NCBI GenBank assembly: GCA_021848825.1
Contig: JAJZTQ010000001.1
Location: forward strand, 186,001-250,000
Length of the DNA stretch: 64,000 nucleotides
Reading direction: 5' to 3'
DNA from: Pseudomonadota bacterium
GTDB taxonomy: Bacteria > Pseudomonadota > Gammaproteobacteria > Burkholderiales > JABEVD01
Below, in pieces: positions 54,402 to 63,450 of this stretch; within the stretch, counting starts at the first letter, position 1; every line of letters begins with the position of its first letter. The notes under the pieces are model-generated. The model was given only the letters and a program-made list of their open reading frames with translations. It was not told the DNA's origin and made no database searches. The position numbers and the translations under genes were made by a program.

Positions 54402-55589
54402 TCAGAACGCGACATAGGGGCCGGTGCCGTAAGGGGTGACAGAACCGTTGATCGCGAAATAAACGCTTCTGCCGAAGAAGAAAGGAAGTCCCCAGTCGAA
54501 GGATGTCGGACCCACAGCGCTTCCCGCCATATTGCTGAAAAGCAGATTTCCGGTAGATATGAGCTGGTCTGCGTTGGCGACAGAAAAATTCACCGTGATG
54601 GCAGAGCCCAATGTCGCAGAAAGGGACTGGGTCGAGGAAGGGCAATATCCGCCGACGACATAAGTGCATGCCGGGGTTGTCCCGTCCTGGAAGAAGAACA
54701 TGTTGGATCCGCTGTCGATGAAGCTGGTGGACAGGGACTGCCCATTGAAGGTCGTCGTGAAGTTCCCGTAACCATCGAGCGGCAATACTTTTGCCTGACC
54801 CAACGCATTGTTCGACCGGGTGCCTATGCCGAAGATCAATGAGCCTGAAATGCCGGCTGCGCCTGAAGAAGGAATCTGGGGAAGGACGACGACAACGCCG
54901 TTGTTGTCGCCCGAAAAGTTCGGAACAGGGTTCTGGATCTGCACATTCAGGGGTTCAGCATGGGAAGCGCAGCCTGATGTTGGGCATTCGAAATAGATAT
55001 TGTTGCCGGGGGTATTGACGCAGTATTGCCCGCAATCATGCAGGAAAACGCCTATGCCTATCACCCCGTTTGCATTAAGCCCCTGAACGTTTCCTATGAA
55101 CGGGCCGGGGCATGCTGCAGGTATGGCGGGATTCTGAGTCGTGCTGACATCGTCTATCACCTGCACGGGAAGGCCGTATGCAGTTTCGCCGCTCATCTTC
55201 ACATCCGCAGTTTGCACGCTTCCCCAGGTATAGCCCGAAGCGAACTGGGAGCAATCGTAAAGCGGGTTCCCGCCGCTTCCGGTGACGGGGCTGAGCTGAA
55301 GGGCGGAAGGCATGGCCGACTTCAAGAGGCGTATGCCGTAAGAGCCCGTATCGACGAGGAGATTCGGGATCGTCTGGCAGTTCGAAGTGTTGGGCGTGCA
55401 GAAAGTGACGCTCGCGAGCAGGATATTGACATTGACGGATGCAGGCGCGGCATAAAGCGTCATGACATTGCTGCCGGGCGCGACATTCGTGCTCACCGAA
55501 ACAGGCGCCGAGGGGGCAGCGCCCCCTCCCCCCCCTCCCCCCCCGCAGCCTGAGAGGAAGAGGATAAAAAGGAAAAACAGATATTTCAT
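54402..55589 (-). CDS. DUF3443 lipoprotein with two aspartic-protease-like motifs
   Basis: The 395-residue product has a lipobox with Cys15 (LSGC), then eight Gly (16-23) encoded by a C-rich tract, then a beta-rich domain. Asp80-Thr-Gly-Ser83 in LLVDTGSYG and Asp292-Ser-Gly-Ser295 in FIDSGSN look like the two catalytic loops of pepsin-type proteases. The DUF3443 family is known only by sequence; protease activity is inference. It overlaps the DUF2844 gene as ATGA. Confidence 0.83.
   Translation of the reverse strand: MKYLFFLFILFLSGCGGGGGGGGAAPSAPVSVSTNVAPGSNVMTLYAAPASVNVNILLASVTFCTPNTSNCQTIPNLLVDTGSYGIRLLKSAMPSALQLSPVTGSGGNPLYDCSQFASGYTWGSVQTADVKMSGETAYGLPVQVIDDVSTTQNPAIPAACPGPFIGNVQGLNANGVIGIGVFLHDCGQYCVNTPGNNIYFECPTSGCASHAEPLNVQIQNPVPNFSGDNNGVVVVLPQIPSSGAAGISGSLIFGIGTRSNNALGQAKVLPLDGYGNFTTTFNGQSLSTSFIDSGSNMFFFQDGTTPACTYVVGGYCPSSTQSLSATLGSAITVNFSVANADQLISTGNLLFSNMAGSAVGPTSFDWGLPFFFGRSVYFAINGSVTPYGTGPYVAF
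55528..55544 (-). repeat. C8-T-C8 tract (G8-A-G8 on the coding strand) after the lipobox codons
   Basis: Two runs of eight C split by one T, preceded by CCCCCT, lie within the first 25 codons of the DUF3443 gene. A one-base slip would end translation right after the lipid-anchor Cys. Such tracts can be slippage hot spots and are prone to sequencing error. Confidence 0.9.
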
Positions 55590-56008
55590 TTGATGTCGGA
55601 CGGCAGGAAACCGGAAGGAAGCTGATCAGGAAGATAGGCCTGCCCTGAAAATGCGCGCATGTGCCCATCGGACCTGACGACAAGGCCGGGAATGTCGACA
55701 TGGGCAGGTCCTGTCCCGGCATGCGCCGCGGTGACGTAGGCATTGTAATGGCTGCCGAGAAGCTGCCTCAGGTCAGGCATGAACGGCCCCTGCCATGAAA
55801 TACCGAAAATGATGGCGCCGTGCGAGAATTCCTTCACCACGGTCCCTGAAGGAAGCGTCAATGTGCTCACGGTATAGGAAGCGTGAGTCGAGGACTGCAT
55901 GGAAGCTTGAAAGGCGCCCGCATCTGCTGACACGGAGGCCGGATTTCCGCCCAGATCGGCCCACGATCGAAGGGGAATAAGCAGGAGCAGCATGAAAAAA
56001 ATCCTCAT
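55586..56008 (-). CDS. DUF2844 periplasmic protein
   Basis: The 140-residue product has a signal peptide (about 1-17, ending SWA) and a DUF2844 domain (YTVSTLTLPSGTVVKEFSHG, HVDIPGLVVRSDGHMRAFSG). DUF2844 and DUF3443 genes are commonly adjacent, and overlap here by 4 bp, so they probably work together. GAGG 8 bp upstream supports ATG 56008. It follows the acyl-CoA synthetase by one base, suggesting one operon. Confidence 0.85.
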   Translation of the reverse strand: MRIFFMLLLLIPLRSWADLGGNPASVSADAGAFQASMQSSTHASYTVSTLTLPSGTVVKEFSHGAIIFGISWQGPFMPDLRQLLGSHYNAYVTAAHAGTGPAHVDIPGLVVRSDGHMRAFSGQAYLPDQLPSGFLPSDIK

Positions 56009-56009
56009 T

Positions 56010-57794
56010 TCAATACCTCGAATAGAATTCATCGATTTCCTTCGCATATCTTTCGATCACCTTGTCCCTTTTAAGTTTCAAGGTAGGGGTCAGCAGCCCG
56101 TTTTCTATGCTCCATGGCTCGAGCAGAAGCAGCACCCTCGATATTTTCGCATAGCCCGGAAACTCCCTGATCTGGCGCGAAATCCGCTCCAGCACCTTCC
56201 TCTCGGCAGCCCTGTCCCTTAGCGCATCGGGGGCGAATCCGTTTTCGTCGGCGAATTTCATCCAGCATTCCGGATTGAGGACTGCAAGCGCGACGAGGCA
56301 TGGCCGGCCTTCCCCGCAAACCATGACCTGGTCGAAAAGCCTGTCCCGGAGGATAGCATGCTGCATGTCGGCAGGGGGCACTTTTTCGCCATTCGACATG
56401 ACGATGATCTCCTTGAGGCGCCCGGTGATGTAGATGTGCCCCGTTTTTGAAATCCTTGCGGTATCCCCGGTATTGAGCCATCCTTCAGAAGAAATCATCG
56501 CTGCCGTCGCTTCCCTGTTCTTCCAGTAGCCCATCATGTTGCAGGGCCCTTTCACGAGCAGTGCATCGTTTTCTCCTATCTTGACTTCAATATCGTGAAG
56601 GGGAAGCCCTGCGCTCGCAGGAAAGTTGCTGTTTATCTTGTTGGCGCTGACGATGGGGCTTGTTTCGGTGAGCCCGTATCCCTGAAGGAGCGGCAGACCG
56701 AGGGACACGAAAAGCTTAGATATGTCGGGCTGCAGGGGGGCGCCGCCGCTGATCGAAAGCCTGAGCCTGCCCCCGAACCTGCCCAATACCTTGTCTGCAA
56801 CGAGACGCTTCAGGATGGGCCACAAAATCAATGCAGGATGCCATGCCGCCCTTTTCTGCAGGTATTCGAATCTTCTCCAGCCGGTTTTTTCCGTCAGTGA
56901 AAAGAGCATCCGGGAAAAAGCGGAGCCCTTTTCGAGATTCACCCGGATCGAATTGTAGATGCGCTCGTATATCCTCGGGACGGAAACGAGGACGGTCGGG
57001 CGGACGATCTGCATGTCTTCAAGAAGCAGCTGGATGGATCTCGAAAAGGCAATGGTCGAACCCGCCATGATGCTGATGTAGTAGCCTACGGTACGCTCGA
57101 AGGAATGAGAAAGGGGAAGGAAGGAAAGCATGACGTCCCCCGGTCCTATCGGGAAATGAAGCAGGCCAGCATAGGCATTGGACACGATGTTGCGATGCGA
57201 AAGCATGACCCCCTTGGGATGTCCTGTCGTGCCGGATGTGTAAATGATGGTCGCCAGCGCTTCCCCGTCCCTGGGCAGGGCTTCGGCCAGCTCTGCATTT
57301 TTTGGCAACCATTTCGAGGCGGGCGCGAGTCTTTTTTCTTCCTGATCCTCGACATCAGAGAGGCTCACGAAGCGCCTGACGCAATCCAGTTCGTCCTTCA
57401 CGCCCTTGAGCGACTTCCACTGATTCTCGAAAAGAAGCAGCCTGATTTCAGCATTTTTCGAGATATAGGCGACATTCTCGGCCCGATCAACGGTATAGAG
57501 GGGGACGACGACAAGCCCGAGAGACATGGCTGCCTGGTCGAAGAAAACCCATTCAGGGCAATTCCTGAGCATGATCCCGACCCGATCCCCGGGCGACAAT
57601 CCTTCCGAAACAAGCGCTGCCTGCCAGCGCGCGACTTCGTTCCTGGCTTCGTTCCAGGTGATGTCGCGCCATGCATTGTCGTCGAAATGACGGTAGGCAA
57701 CGGATTGAGGAGAGCGCTTCGCACGCTCGAGAAAAAGGCCGTGAAGGGTCACGGCCTCTTCGGGTCTGACAAGATGGTCGGTATTGTGGCTCAT
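56010..57794 (-). CDS. Long-chain acyl-CoA synthetase
   Basis: The 594-residue AMP-forming ligase has the ATP loop YTSGTTGHPKG (185-195), the GYGLTETSP motif, LNTGD and the RLKEIIVMSNGEKVPP hinge. It matches FadD15-type (FAA1-like) long-chain synthetases, which activate fatty acids for membrane lipid use or breakdown. No other beta-oxidation gene is adjacent. Downstream lie DUF2844 and DUF3443. Confidence 0.92.
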   Translation of the reverse strand: MSHNTDHLVRPEEAVTLHGLFLERAKRSPQSVAYRHFDDNAWRDITWNEARNEVARWQAALVSEGLSPGDRVGIMLRNCPEWVFFDQAAMSLGLVVVPLYTVDRAENVAYISKNAEIRLLLFENQWKSLKGVKDELDCVRRFVSLSDVEDQEEKRLAPASKWLPKNAELAEALPRDGEALATIIYTSGTTGHPKGVMLSHRNIVSNAYAGLLHFPIGPGDVMLSFLPLSHSFERTVGYYISIMAGSTIAFSRSIQLLLEDMQIVRPTVLVSVPRIYERIYNSIRVNLEKGSAFSRMLFSLTEKTGWRRFEYLQKRAAWHPALILWPILKRLVADKVLGRFGGRLRLSISGGAPLQPDISKLFVSLGLPLLQGYGLTETSPIVSANKINSNFPASAGLPLHDIEVKIGENDALLVKGPCNMMGYWKNREATAAMISSEGWLNTGDTARISKTGHIYITGRLKEIIVMSNGEKVPPADMQHAILRDRLFDQVMVCGEGRPCLVALAVLNPECWMKFADENGFAPDALRDRAAERKVLERISRQIREFPGYAKISRVLLLLEPWSIENGLLTPTLKLKRDKVIERYAKEIDEFYSRY

Positions 57795-57821
57795 TGGCCC
57801 ATTATAAGGCCAAAAGCGCTG

Positions 57822-59057
57822 CTACCTACTTCTTTCCCTCGCGAAACGCTCCCCTCCCCCCCTTCGCGGCTGATAATCCCGCTTCGGAGGACGCCTCGTC
57901 ACCACCGGCTTGTTCCTCAATTTCGGCTCCAGCCCCTCGATCACATGGGTTGCGATGGTCTGCCCGGTGAATCGCTCTATCTTTTTGACATGCAGGGTAT
58001 CCCGGCCCGAAGCGAAGGAAATCGCTATTCCTGAAGCGCCTGCTCGTCCCGTCCTGCCTATCCTGTGAACATAATCTTCCGCGAATTTGGGAAGATCGAA
58101 ATTGAAGACATGGGTGATGCCTGCTATATCGATGCCGCGGGCTGCGACATCGGTTGCGACGAGCACCTTGATTCCGCCCTGCCTGAGTCGGGCAATCGTC
58201 CTGTTCCGCTCGCGCTGGCTCATGTCTCCATGCAGTGCCGCAGCGTCATATCCCTTCGCGGCCAGATCGTCGGCCAGCATGTCCGCGTCGCGCTTCGTGG
58301 CGGTGAAAACGATGGCCTGATTGAGTTTGATGTCGCGGAGCATGTGGTCGAGAAGCCTGTTCTTGTGATGCATGTCGTCGACGTAATGCAGGCGCTGCTC
58401 GATGTTTTCGTGCCTGGCTGTCTGGGCGGCGATCCTGATGAGCTTCGGCTCCTTCATCATGGATGAACCCAGCTTGCCTATTCCGCCTTCCAGCGTTGCG
58501 GAAAAAAGAACAGTCTGGCGAGTCTTGGGCGTTGCATCGGCGATCCGCTCGACGTCGTCGATGAATCCCATGTCGAGCATCCTGTCGGCTTCGTCCAGGA
58601 TCAGCATTTCAAGCCTCGAGAAATCGATCCTGCCGCGCTCGATATGGTCTATCAGCCGCCCTGGCGTTGCAACCAGGATGTCCACATGGCGGGAAAGCAG
58701 CTTGTTCTGGACGGGATAGGGCATGCCGCCGAGTATCGTGACGACGCGGGCATTGCGAAGATATTTCCCGTATTTCTCGGCAGCAGTACTGACCTGCTGG
58801 GCGAGTTCCCTGGTCGGCGTCAAGACGAGGATCCTTGGCCCCTTGGACTGTACTTTGGGCGGTTCCGCCAGCCTGTTGAGCGCGGGCAGCATGAAAGCAG
58901 CGGTTTTACCGGTGCCTGTCTGGGCGGAAGCCATCACGTCCTGCCCTGCGACGAGTTCCGGAATGGCTTTTTCCTGTACTGGAGTCGCCTCGGTGTAACC
59001 CGCGTCATCGAGCGCCTTGAGGATGAGCGGATGGAGATTCAGATTTTGAAATGACAA
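57822..59057 (-). CDS. rhlE: RhlE-type DEAD-box RNA helicase (TTG start)
   Basis: The 411-residue helicase has the Q motif, Walker A AQTGTGKT (45-52), PTRELAQQ, DEAD in LDEADRMLDMGF, SAT and HRIGRTGR, plus a short basic Arg/Gly tail (RRGGGERFARERSR). RhlE proteins remodel RNA in ribosome assembly and decay. TTG 59057 gives the family N-terminus (SFQNLNLHPLIL) and has AGGA 7 bp upstream. A TATAAT on the minus strand at 59225-59230 suggests a leader of roughly 160 nt. Confidence 0.93.
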   Translation of the reverse strand: MSFQNLNLHPLILKALDDAGYTEATPVQEKAIPELVAGQDVMASAQTGTGKTAAFMLPALNRLAEPPKVQSKGPRILVLTPTRELAQQVSTAAEKYGKYLRNARVVTILGGMPYPVQNKLLSRHVDILVATPGRLIDHIERGRIDFSRLEMLILDEADRMLDMGFIDDVERIADATPKTRQTVLFSATLEGGIGKLGSSMMKEPKLIRIAAQTARHENIEQRLHYVDDMHHKNRLLDHMLRDIKLNQAIVFTATKRDADMLADDLAAKGYDAAALHGDMSQRERNRTIARLRQGGIKVLVATDVAARGIDIAGITHVFNFDLPKFAEDYVHRIGRTGRAGASGIAISFASGRDTLHVKKIERFTGQTIATHVIEGLEPKLRNKPVVTRRPPKRDYQPRRGGGERFARERSR

Positions 59058-59224
59058 GTTTATTCCTAGATGAGGTGAAAACAAAAGCGCAGGCAGAAAG
59101 CCTGAAAGGGCCGAACAAAGCCGCCAGCGCACAGCATCGTCGCTAACCGGCAATATTCGTTTTCCGTCGGGAAAGGAGGGTCAGGGAACGATGAAAAAGC
59201 GGCCCATGCCGCCAAATCCAGGAG

Positions 59225-59230
59225 ATTATA
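59225..59230 (-). promoter_or_regulatory. -10 element possibly serving rhlE
   Basis: TATAAT on the minus strand, with no good -35. If used, the rhlE mRNA would have a long leader, as is common for cold-responsive helicase genes. Confidence 0.35.
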
Positions 59231-59263
59231 ACGTCATTCTGAAAAATTTCATAGTATCCTCTG

Positions 59264-59272
59264 TGATATAAT
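59264..59272 (+). promoter_or_regulatory. Extended -10 promoter for typA
   Basis: TGATATAAT is a perfect extended -10 (TGnTATAAT). The predicted start is about 59279, leaving a leader of about 24 nt before ATG 59303. No -35 is evident, which extended -10 promoters tolerate. Confidence 0.7.
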
Positions 59273-59302
59273 CCGTGCTTTTATCTTCCGAGTATCCCTG
59301 AC

Positions 59303-61132
59303 ATGTCCCGCGCATTGAGAAACATCGCCATCATCGCCCACGTCGATCATGGCAAAACCACCCTCGTCGACAAGCTTCTGCACCAGGCAGGCACCTTTTC
59401 CGCACACCAGGTCGTATCCGAGCGTGTCATGGACAGCAACGATCTGGAAAAGGAGCGCGGCATCACCATCCTCGCCAAGAATACCGCCATCGATTACCAT
59501 GGCACCCGGATCAACATCGTCGACACCCCCGGGCATGCCGACTTCGGCGGCGAGGTGGAGCGGGTGCTGGGCATGGTTGATGGCGTGGTGCTGCTGGTCG
59601 ATGCGGTCGAAGGTCCGATGCCGCAGACCCGCTTCGTGACCAAGAAGGCCCTCGCCCTGGGCCTGCGGCCCATCGTCGTGATCAACAAGGTCGACCGGCC
59701 GGGCGGGCGCCCCGACTGGGTGGTCGATCAGACCTTCGACCTTTTCGACAAGCTGGGCGCAACCGACGAGCAGCTCGACTTCCCGATCATCTACGCCTCC
59801 GGCCTAAACGGCTGGGCCTGTCTCGAACTGAAGGATGCGCCGTCCTCGGGTGGCGCGGCGAGCGACATGAAGCCGCTGTTCGATGCGATCCTTGCGCATG
59901 TGCCGGCCCCTGCCGGGAACCCCGACGCGCCGCTGCAGCTACAGATCGCCGCCCTTGACTACTCGACCTACACCGGCCGCATGGGCGTAGGCCGCGTGCT
60001 CAATGGCCGAATCAAGCCAGGCCAACAGGTTGCGGTGATGAACCACGAGGAACAGGTCGCCACCGGCAAGATCAATCAGGTGCTCGGCTTCAAGGGCCTG
60101 GAGCGCGTCCCTGTGGACGAGGCCGAGGCCGGCGACATCATCATCATCTCGGGTCTTGAGGACATCGGCATCGGCGTCACCATCTGCGACAGGGACAATC
60201 CCGAGGGCCTGCCCATGCTTTCCGTCGACGAACCGACACTGACCATGGATTTCATGGTCAATTCTTCGCCGCTGGCAGGTACGGAGGGCAAATTTGTCAC
60301 CAGCAGGCAGATCCGCGATCGCCTGCAAAAGGAGCTGCTGACCAATGTCGCCCTGAAGGTCGAGGACACAGGCGACGCCGATATCTTCCGGGTCTCAGGC
60401 CGCGGTGAGCTGCATCTCACCATCCTCCTGGAAAACATGCGGCGCGAGGGCTTCGAGCTCGCCGTGGGCAAGCCCAGGGTGGTGTACAAGGAGATCAACG
60501 GCGAGAAGTGCGAGCCGTACGAGAACCTCACCATAGACCTCGAGAATGAGCACCAGGGTGCCGTGATGGAAGAGATCGGCCGCCGCCGCGGCGAGCTGAC
60601 CAACATGGAGGCCGACCCGAATGGCCGTACCCGCCTGGAATACCATATTCCCGCCCGCGGCCTGATCGGTTTCCAGTCCGATTTCATGACCATGACCCGC
60701 GGCACCGGCCTGATGAGCCATGTGTTCGACGACTACGGCCCGATCAAGGCCGATCTCCCTGGCCGCCACAATGGCGTCTTGATCTCGCAGGAAAATGGCG
60801 AGGCGGTGGCCTATGCGCTTTGGAACCTGGAGGAGCGCGGCCGCATGTTCGTCAGCCCCGGAGACAAGCTTTACGAAGGCATGATCATCGGCATCCACAG
60901 CCGCGACAATGATCTTGTTGTCAATCCGATCAAGGGCAAGAAGCTGACCAACGTCCGTGCATCAGGCACGGACGAGGCGGTTCGATTGACGCCTCCGATC
61001 AAGCTGACACTGGAATCCGCCGTCGAATTCATAGACGACGACGAACTTGTCGAAATCACGCCCAAGACCATCAGACTGAGGAAGCGGTATCTCACCGAAA
61101 ACGAAAGAAAGCGCCAGGCGAGGGGAATTTAG
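59303..61132 (+). CDS. typA: Ribosome-associated GTPase TypA/BipA
   Basis: The 609-residue GTPase has G1 AHVDHGKTT (12-20), the G2 ERGITI, G3 [16 protein letters not shown] in G4, EF-G-like domains and the BipA C-terminal domain. It helps 50S assembly under stress or cold. From 59303 to about 60950 Arg is almost always CGN and Gly mostly GGC; the last 60 codons return to AGA/AGG and mixed use like the neighbours. The stop overlaps convergent rluE by 4 bp. Confidence 0.96.
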   Translation: MSRALRNIAIIAHVDHGKTTLVDKLLHQAGTFSAHQVVSERVMDSNDLEKERGITILAKNTAIDYHGTRINIVDTPGHADFGGEVERVLGMVDGVVLLVDAVEGPMPQTRFVTKKALALGLRPIVVINKVDRPGGRPDWVVDQTFDLFDKLGATDEQLDFPIIYASGLNGWACLELKDAPSSGGAASDMKPLFDAILAHVPAPAGNPDAPLQLQIAALDYSTYTGRMGVGRVLNGRIKPGQQVAVMNHEEQVATGKINQVLGFKGLERVPVDEAEAGDIIIISGLEDIGIGVTICDRDNPEGLPMLSVDEPTLTMDFMVNSSPLAGTEGKFVTSRQIRDRLQKELLTNVALKVEDTGDADIFRVSGRGELHLTILLENMRREGFELAVGKPRVVYKEINGEKCEPYENLTIDLENEHQGAVMEEIGRRRGELTNMEADPNGRTRLEYHIPARGLIGFQSDFMTMTRGTGLMSHVFDDYGPIKADLPGRHNGVLISQENGEAVAYALWNLEERGRMFVSPGDKLYEGMIIGIHSRDNDLVVNPIKGKKLTNVRASGTDEAVRLTPPIKLTLESAVEFIDDDELVEITPKTIRLRKRYLTENERKRQARGI

Positions 61133-61659
61133 AGAACCGAATATTCTCCCGGATCGAGCCCTTTGACATTCCATTTGCCGACCGCATAGCGAACCAGCCT
61201 CAACGTGGGATGACCGACTTTTGCGGTCATCCTTCTCACCTGCCTGTTCTTTCCTTCGGAGATCCTGATTTCAAGCCATGAAGTCGGGATGGCTTTGCGG
61301 TATCGGATGGGCGGGTTTCTTTTCCAGAGCCACTCGGGCTCTTCTATCGATCTCGCCTTGGCAGGCCTGGTCAGAAAATCGCCGAGGTCGACCCCTTTTT
61401 CCAGCATGTTCAGCGCCGCTTCATCCGGTATCCCCTCGACCTGGGCAAGATAAATCTTTTCCGTTTTGGCTTTCGGATGGGCGAGATCATGCTGCAGCCG
61501 TCCCTCGTCGGTCAAAACGAGCAGCCCCTCGCTGTCAGCATCCAGACGTCCTGCAGGATAGACTCCCTGAATCGGGATGAATTCCTTCAGCGTCCGGTGG
61601 GAACCCTCGAGGCTGAACTGGGAAAGCACGCCGTAAGGCTTGTTGAAAAGAACAATCAC
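61129..61659 (-). CDS. rluE: RluE-type 23S rRNA pseudouridine synthase (GTG start)
   Basis: The 176-residue enzyme has the catalytic [15 protein letters not shown] motif, the [11 protein letters not shown] start and [10 protein letters not shown] near the end. Lack of an S4 domain and small size fit RluE (pseudouridine 2457). GTG 61659 overlaps the upstream stop as GTGA. Exact target by similarity only. Confidence 0.9.
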   Translation of the reverse strand: MIVLFNKPYGVLSQFSLEGSHRTLKEFIPIQGVYPAGRLDADSEGLLVLTDEGRLQHDLAHPKAKTEKIYLAQVEGIPDEAALNMLEKGVDLGDFLTRPAKARSIEEPEWLWKRNPPIRYRKAIPTSWLEIRISEGKNRQVRRMTAKVGHPTLRLVRYAVGKWNVKGLDPGEYSVL

Positions 61660-62420
61660 GATTTCTGCCTGACCCGCTCGAATAGGCAGATCGATGCAGC
61701 CTGCGCGGCATTCAAGGATTCCATCATGCCGGGCATCGGGATCTTCGCCCTCGTCTTGCACAGTGAAAGGATTGCTTCCGAAATGCCTGCTCCTTCGTTT
61801 CCGATCACGAAACCCACGCTGCCCGCAAGATCGAGGTCGAAAAGCGATTTCTCGGCGTCAAGCGTCATGGCAACCGAATTCCCCGGGAAATCTTCCAGGA
61901 TGGCCGCGATGTCCGCATCTTCATGGATGCGCAGGGCGAAATGCGCGCCCATTCCAGCCCTGAGCGTTTTCGGCGACCATGCGTCCGCACAGCCCTCTGA
62001 AAGGAAAGCATCCCTCAACCCGGAAGCGGCGGCGGCGCGAAGGATGGAACCGATGTTCCCTGGATCCTGAATGGCTTCCAGAAAGATGCAGAAATCCGCG
62101 TGAGCGGTTTTTTCAGGTCCGGGTATGTCGAAGAGCGCAAGGATTCCGGTCGGACTTTTCACAGGGGAAATCCTGTCGAAAAGCGCATCGCTCATCGAAA
62201 CAGCATGCCGATGCGCCGTGAAGGGAATCATCTGCGGATTCTCGAGGCTGGACTCCCTGATCACGATGAGCTCGGGATCCGATCCGCTTTTCATGCAGGC
62301 GTCCACAAGATGGATGCCATCCAGCAATGCCTTCCCTGTATTTCTTCTTTCCCTCGACGAGCTTTCGAGTCTCAAAAGCTGCCTGAAAACAGGGTTGTCT
62401 TTCGACGCGATCCGCTTCAT
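61656..62420 (-). CDS. SpoU/TrmH-family RNA 2'-O-methyltransferase
   Basis: The 254-residue protein has an L30e-like N-terminal part and the SPOUT knot: [27 protein letters not shown] and [18 protein letters not shown]. It methylates rRNA or tRNA ribose; the target is unknown. It lies after rnhB and the GYF_2 gene, overlapping both neighbours by 4 bp. Confidence 0.92.
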   Translation of the reverse strand: MKRIASKDNPVFRQLLRLESSSRERRNTGKALLDGIHLVDACMKSGSDPELIVIRESSLENPQMIPFTAHRHAVSMSDALFDRISPVKSPTGILALFDIPGPEKTAHADFCIFLEAIQDPGNIGSILRAAAASGLRDAFLSEGCADAWSPKTLRAGMGAHFALRIHEDADIAAILEDFPGNSVAMTLDAEKSLFDLDLAGSVGFVIGNEGAGISEAILSLCKTRAKIPMPGMMESLNAAQAASICLFERVRQKS

Positions 62421-62896
62421 GAATGCCCGGGAAGGACGATCCTGATCGGATTGACCGGCTGATAGAAATAGACAGCCATCAATACCATGCCTATGAGCAA
62501 TGCGATGAACAGATAGACCATCCAGGTGCTTGCCTTTTGCGGCTCGAAGATGGCCGCCCGCTGATGTCTCGATTCCCTGATGTCTTCCGATTCGTTCATG
62601 CGCCGCTCCTGTTTTCTCGTGTCGTTTTCCTTCTCGACCGATTCGGAACGGCGCTCCTGGCTTCGCTCCTCGGAAAAACGCCTGATCGCGGCAAGCTTCT
62701 CTTCATCGCCGAAGAGCATCAGCTTTTTTGTCGATTCGAGTTCCTGACATTCCCTTATCTTCATCCAGGGGGAAGCGTCTTTCCTGACTTCGTCGTTGAG
62801 AGACAGGCGGCCCAGGATGACATAGCGCGCTATTGCCTGAAGCGGGACGGGGCCGACGATTTTGCGCGATCTGCGGTAATACCAGAGATGATTCAT
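62417..62896 (-). CDS. GYF_2-domain protein with C-terminal membrane anchor
   Basis: The 159-residue protein begins with a GYF_2-like domain ([27 protein letters not shown]), then a very charged Arg/Glu-rich linker (about 70-120) and a C-terminal membrane segment (about 127-146). The domain may bind Pro-rich peptides; function unknown. It overlaps rnhB and the methyltransferase gene as ATGA. Confidence 0.8.
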   Translation of the reverse strand: MNHLWYYRRSRKIVGPVPLQAIARYVILGRLSLNDEVRKDASPWMKIRECQELESTKKLMLFGDEEKLAAIRRFSEERSQERRSESVEKENDTRKQERRMNESEDIRESRHQRAAIFEPQKASTWMVYLFIALLIGMVLMAVYFYQPVNPIRIVLPGHS

Positions 62897-63450
62897 CTAG
62901 AATTCGCCTTGACCGGGGAAAAGCTTCTCCTGTGCACGCCGGAAGGACCGTATTTTTTCAGCGCCTCGACATGGTCCTTCGTCGGATAACCCTTGTGCCT
63001 GTCGAAACCGTAAACAGGGTAAAGTCTGTGCAATTCTAGCATGAATGCATCCCTGGCAGTCTTTGCAAGGATGGACGCAGCAGAGATTTCCCGGACCAGG
63101 CTGTCTCCCTTCACGATCGCGCGGGAAGGAATGGAAAGACGGTGAACGCCGTCGACGAGGATTTCTCCTGGAACAAGGCAAAGCCCTGCAATCGCGCGCT
63201 CCATCGCCAGCAGGCTCGCCTTCAGGATATTGATCGAATCGATCTCTTCGACGGAAGCAGTGCCTATCGCCCAGGAAAGCGCATCCCTTTTGATGGCGAT
63301 CGCAAGTTCTTCCCTTCTTCTTTCCGAAAGCTTCTTGGAGTCTGCAAGGCCGGAAATGGGCCTGGAAGGATCGAGTATGACCGCTGCGGCATAAACAGGC
63401 CCTGCGAGCGGCCCCCTCCCCGCTTCATCCACGCCGCAAACCAGCATCAT
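62893..63450 (-). CDS. rnhB: Ribonuclease HII
   Basis: The 185-residue nuclease has the metal site [23 protein letters not shown], and SILAKTARD near the middle. It removes ribonucleotides from DNA. ATG 63450 overlaps the lpxB stop; a second ATG follows at once (63447). The lpxB-rnhB order is conserved. Confidence 0.95.
   Translation of the reverse strand: MMLVCGVDEAGRGPLAGPVYAAAVILDPSRPISGLADSKKLSERRREELAIAIKRDALSWAIGTASVEEIDSINILKASLLAMERAIAGLCLVPGEILVDGVHRLSIPSRAIVKGDSLVREISAASILAKTARDAFMLELHRLYPVYGFDRHKGYPTKDHVEALKKYGPSGVHRRSFSPVKANSR

Noticed and set aside
59190-59270. 26-codon ORF upstream of typA with AGGAGG before it
   Set aside because: The Shine-Dalgarno spacing is long (about 11 bp), the ORF lies upstream of the predicted typA start point, and the peptide has no recognisable feature.
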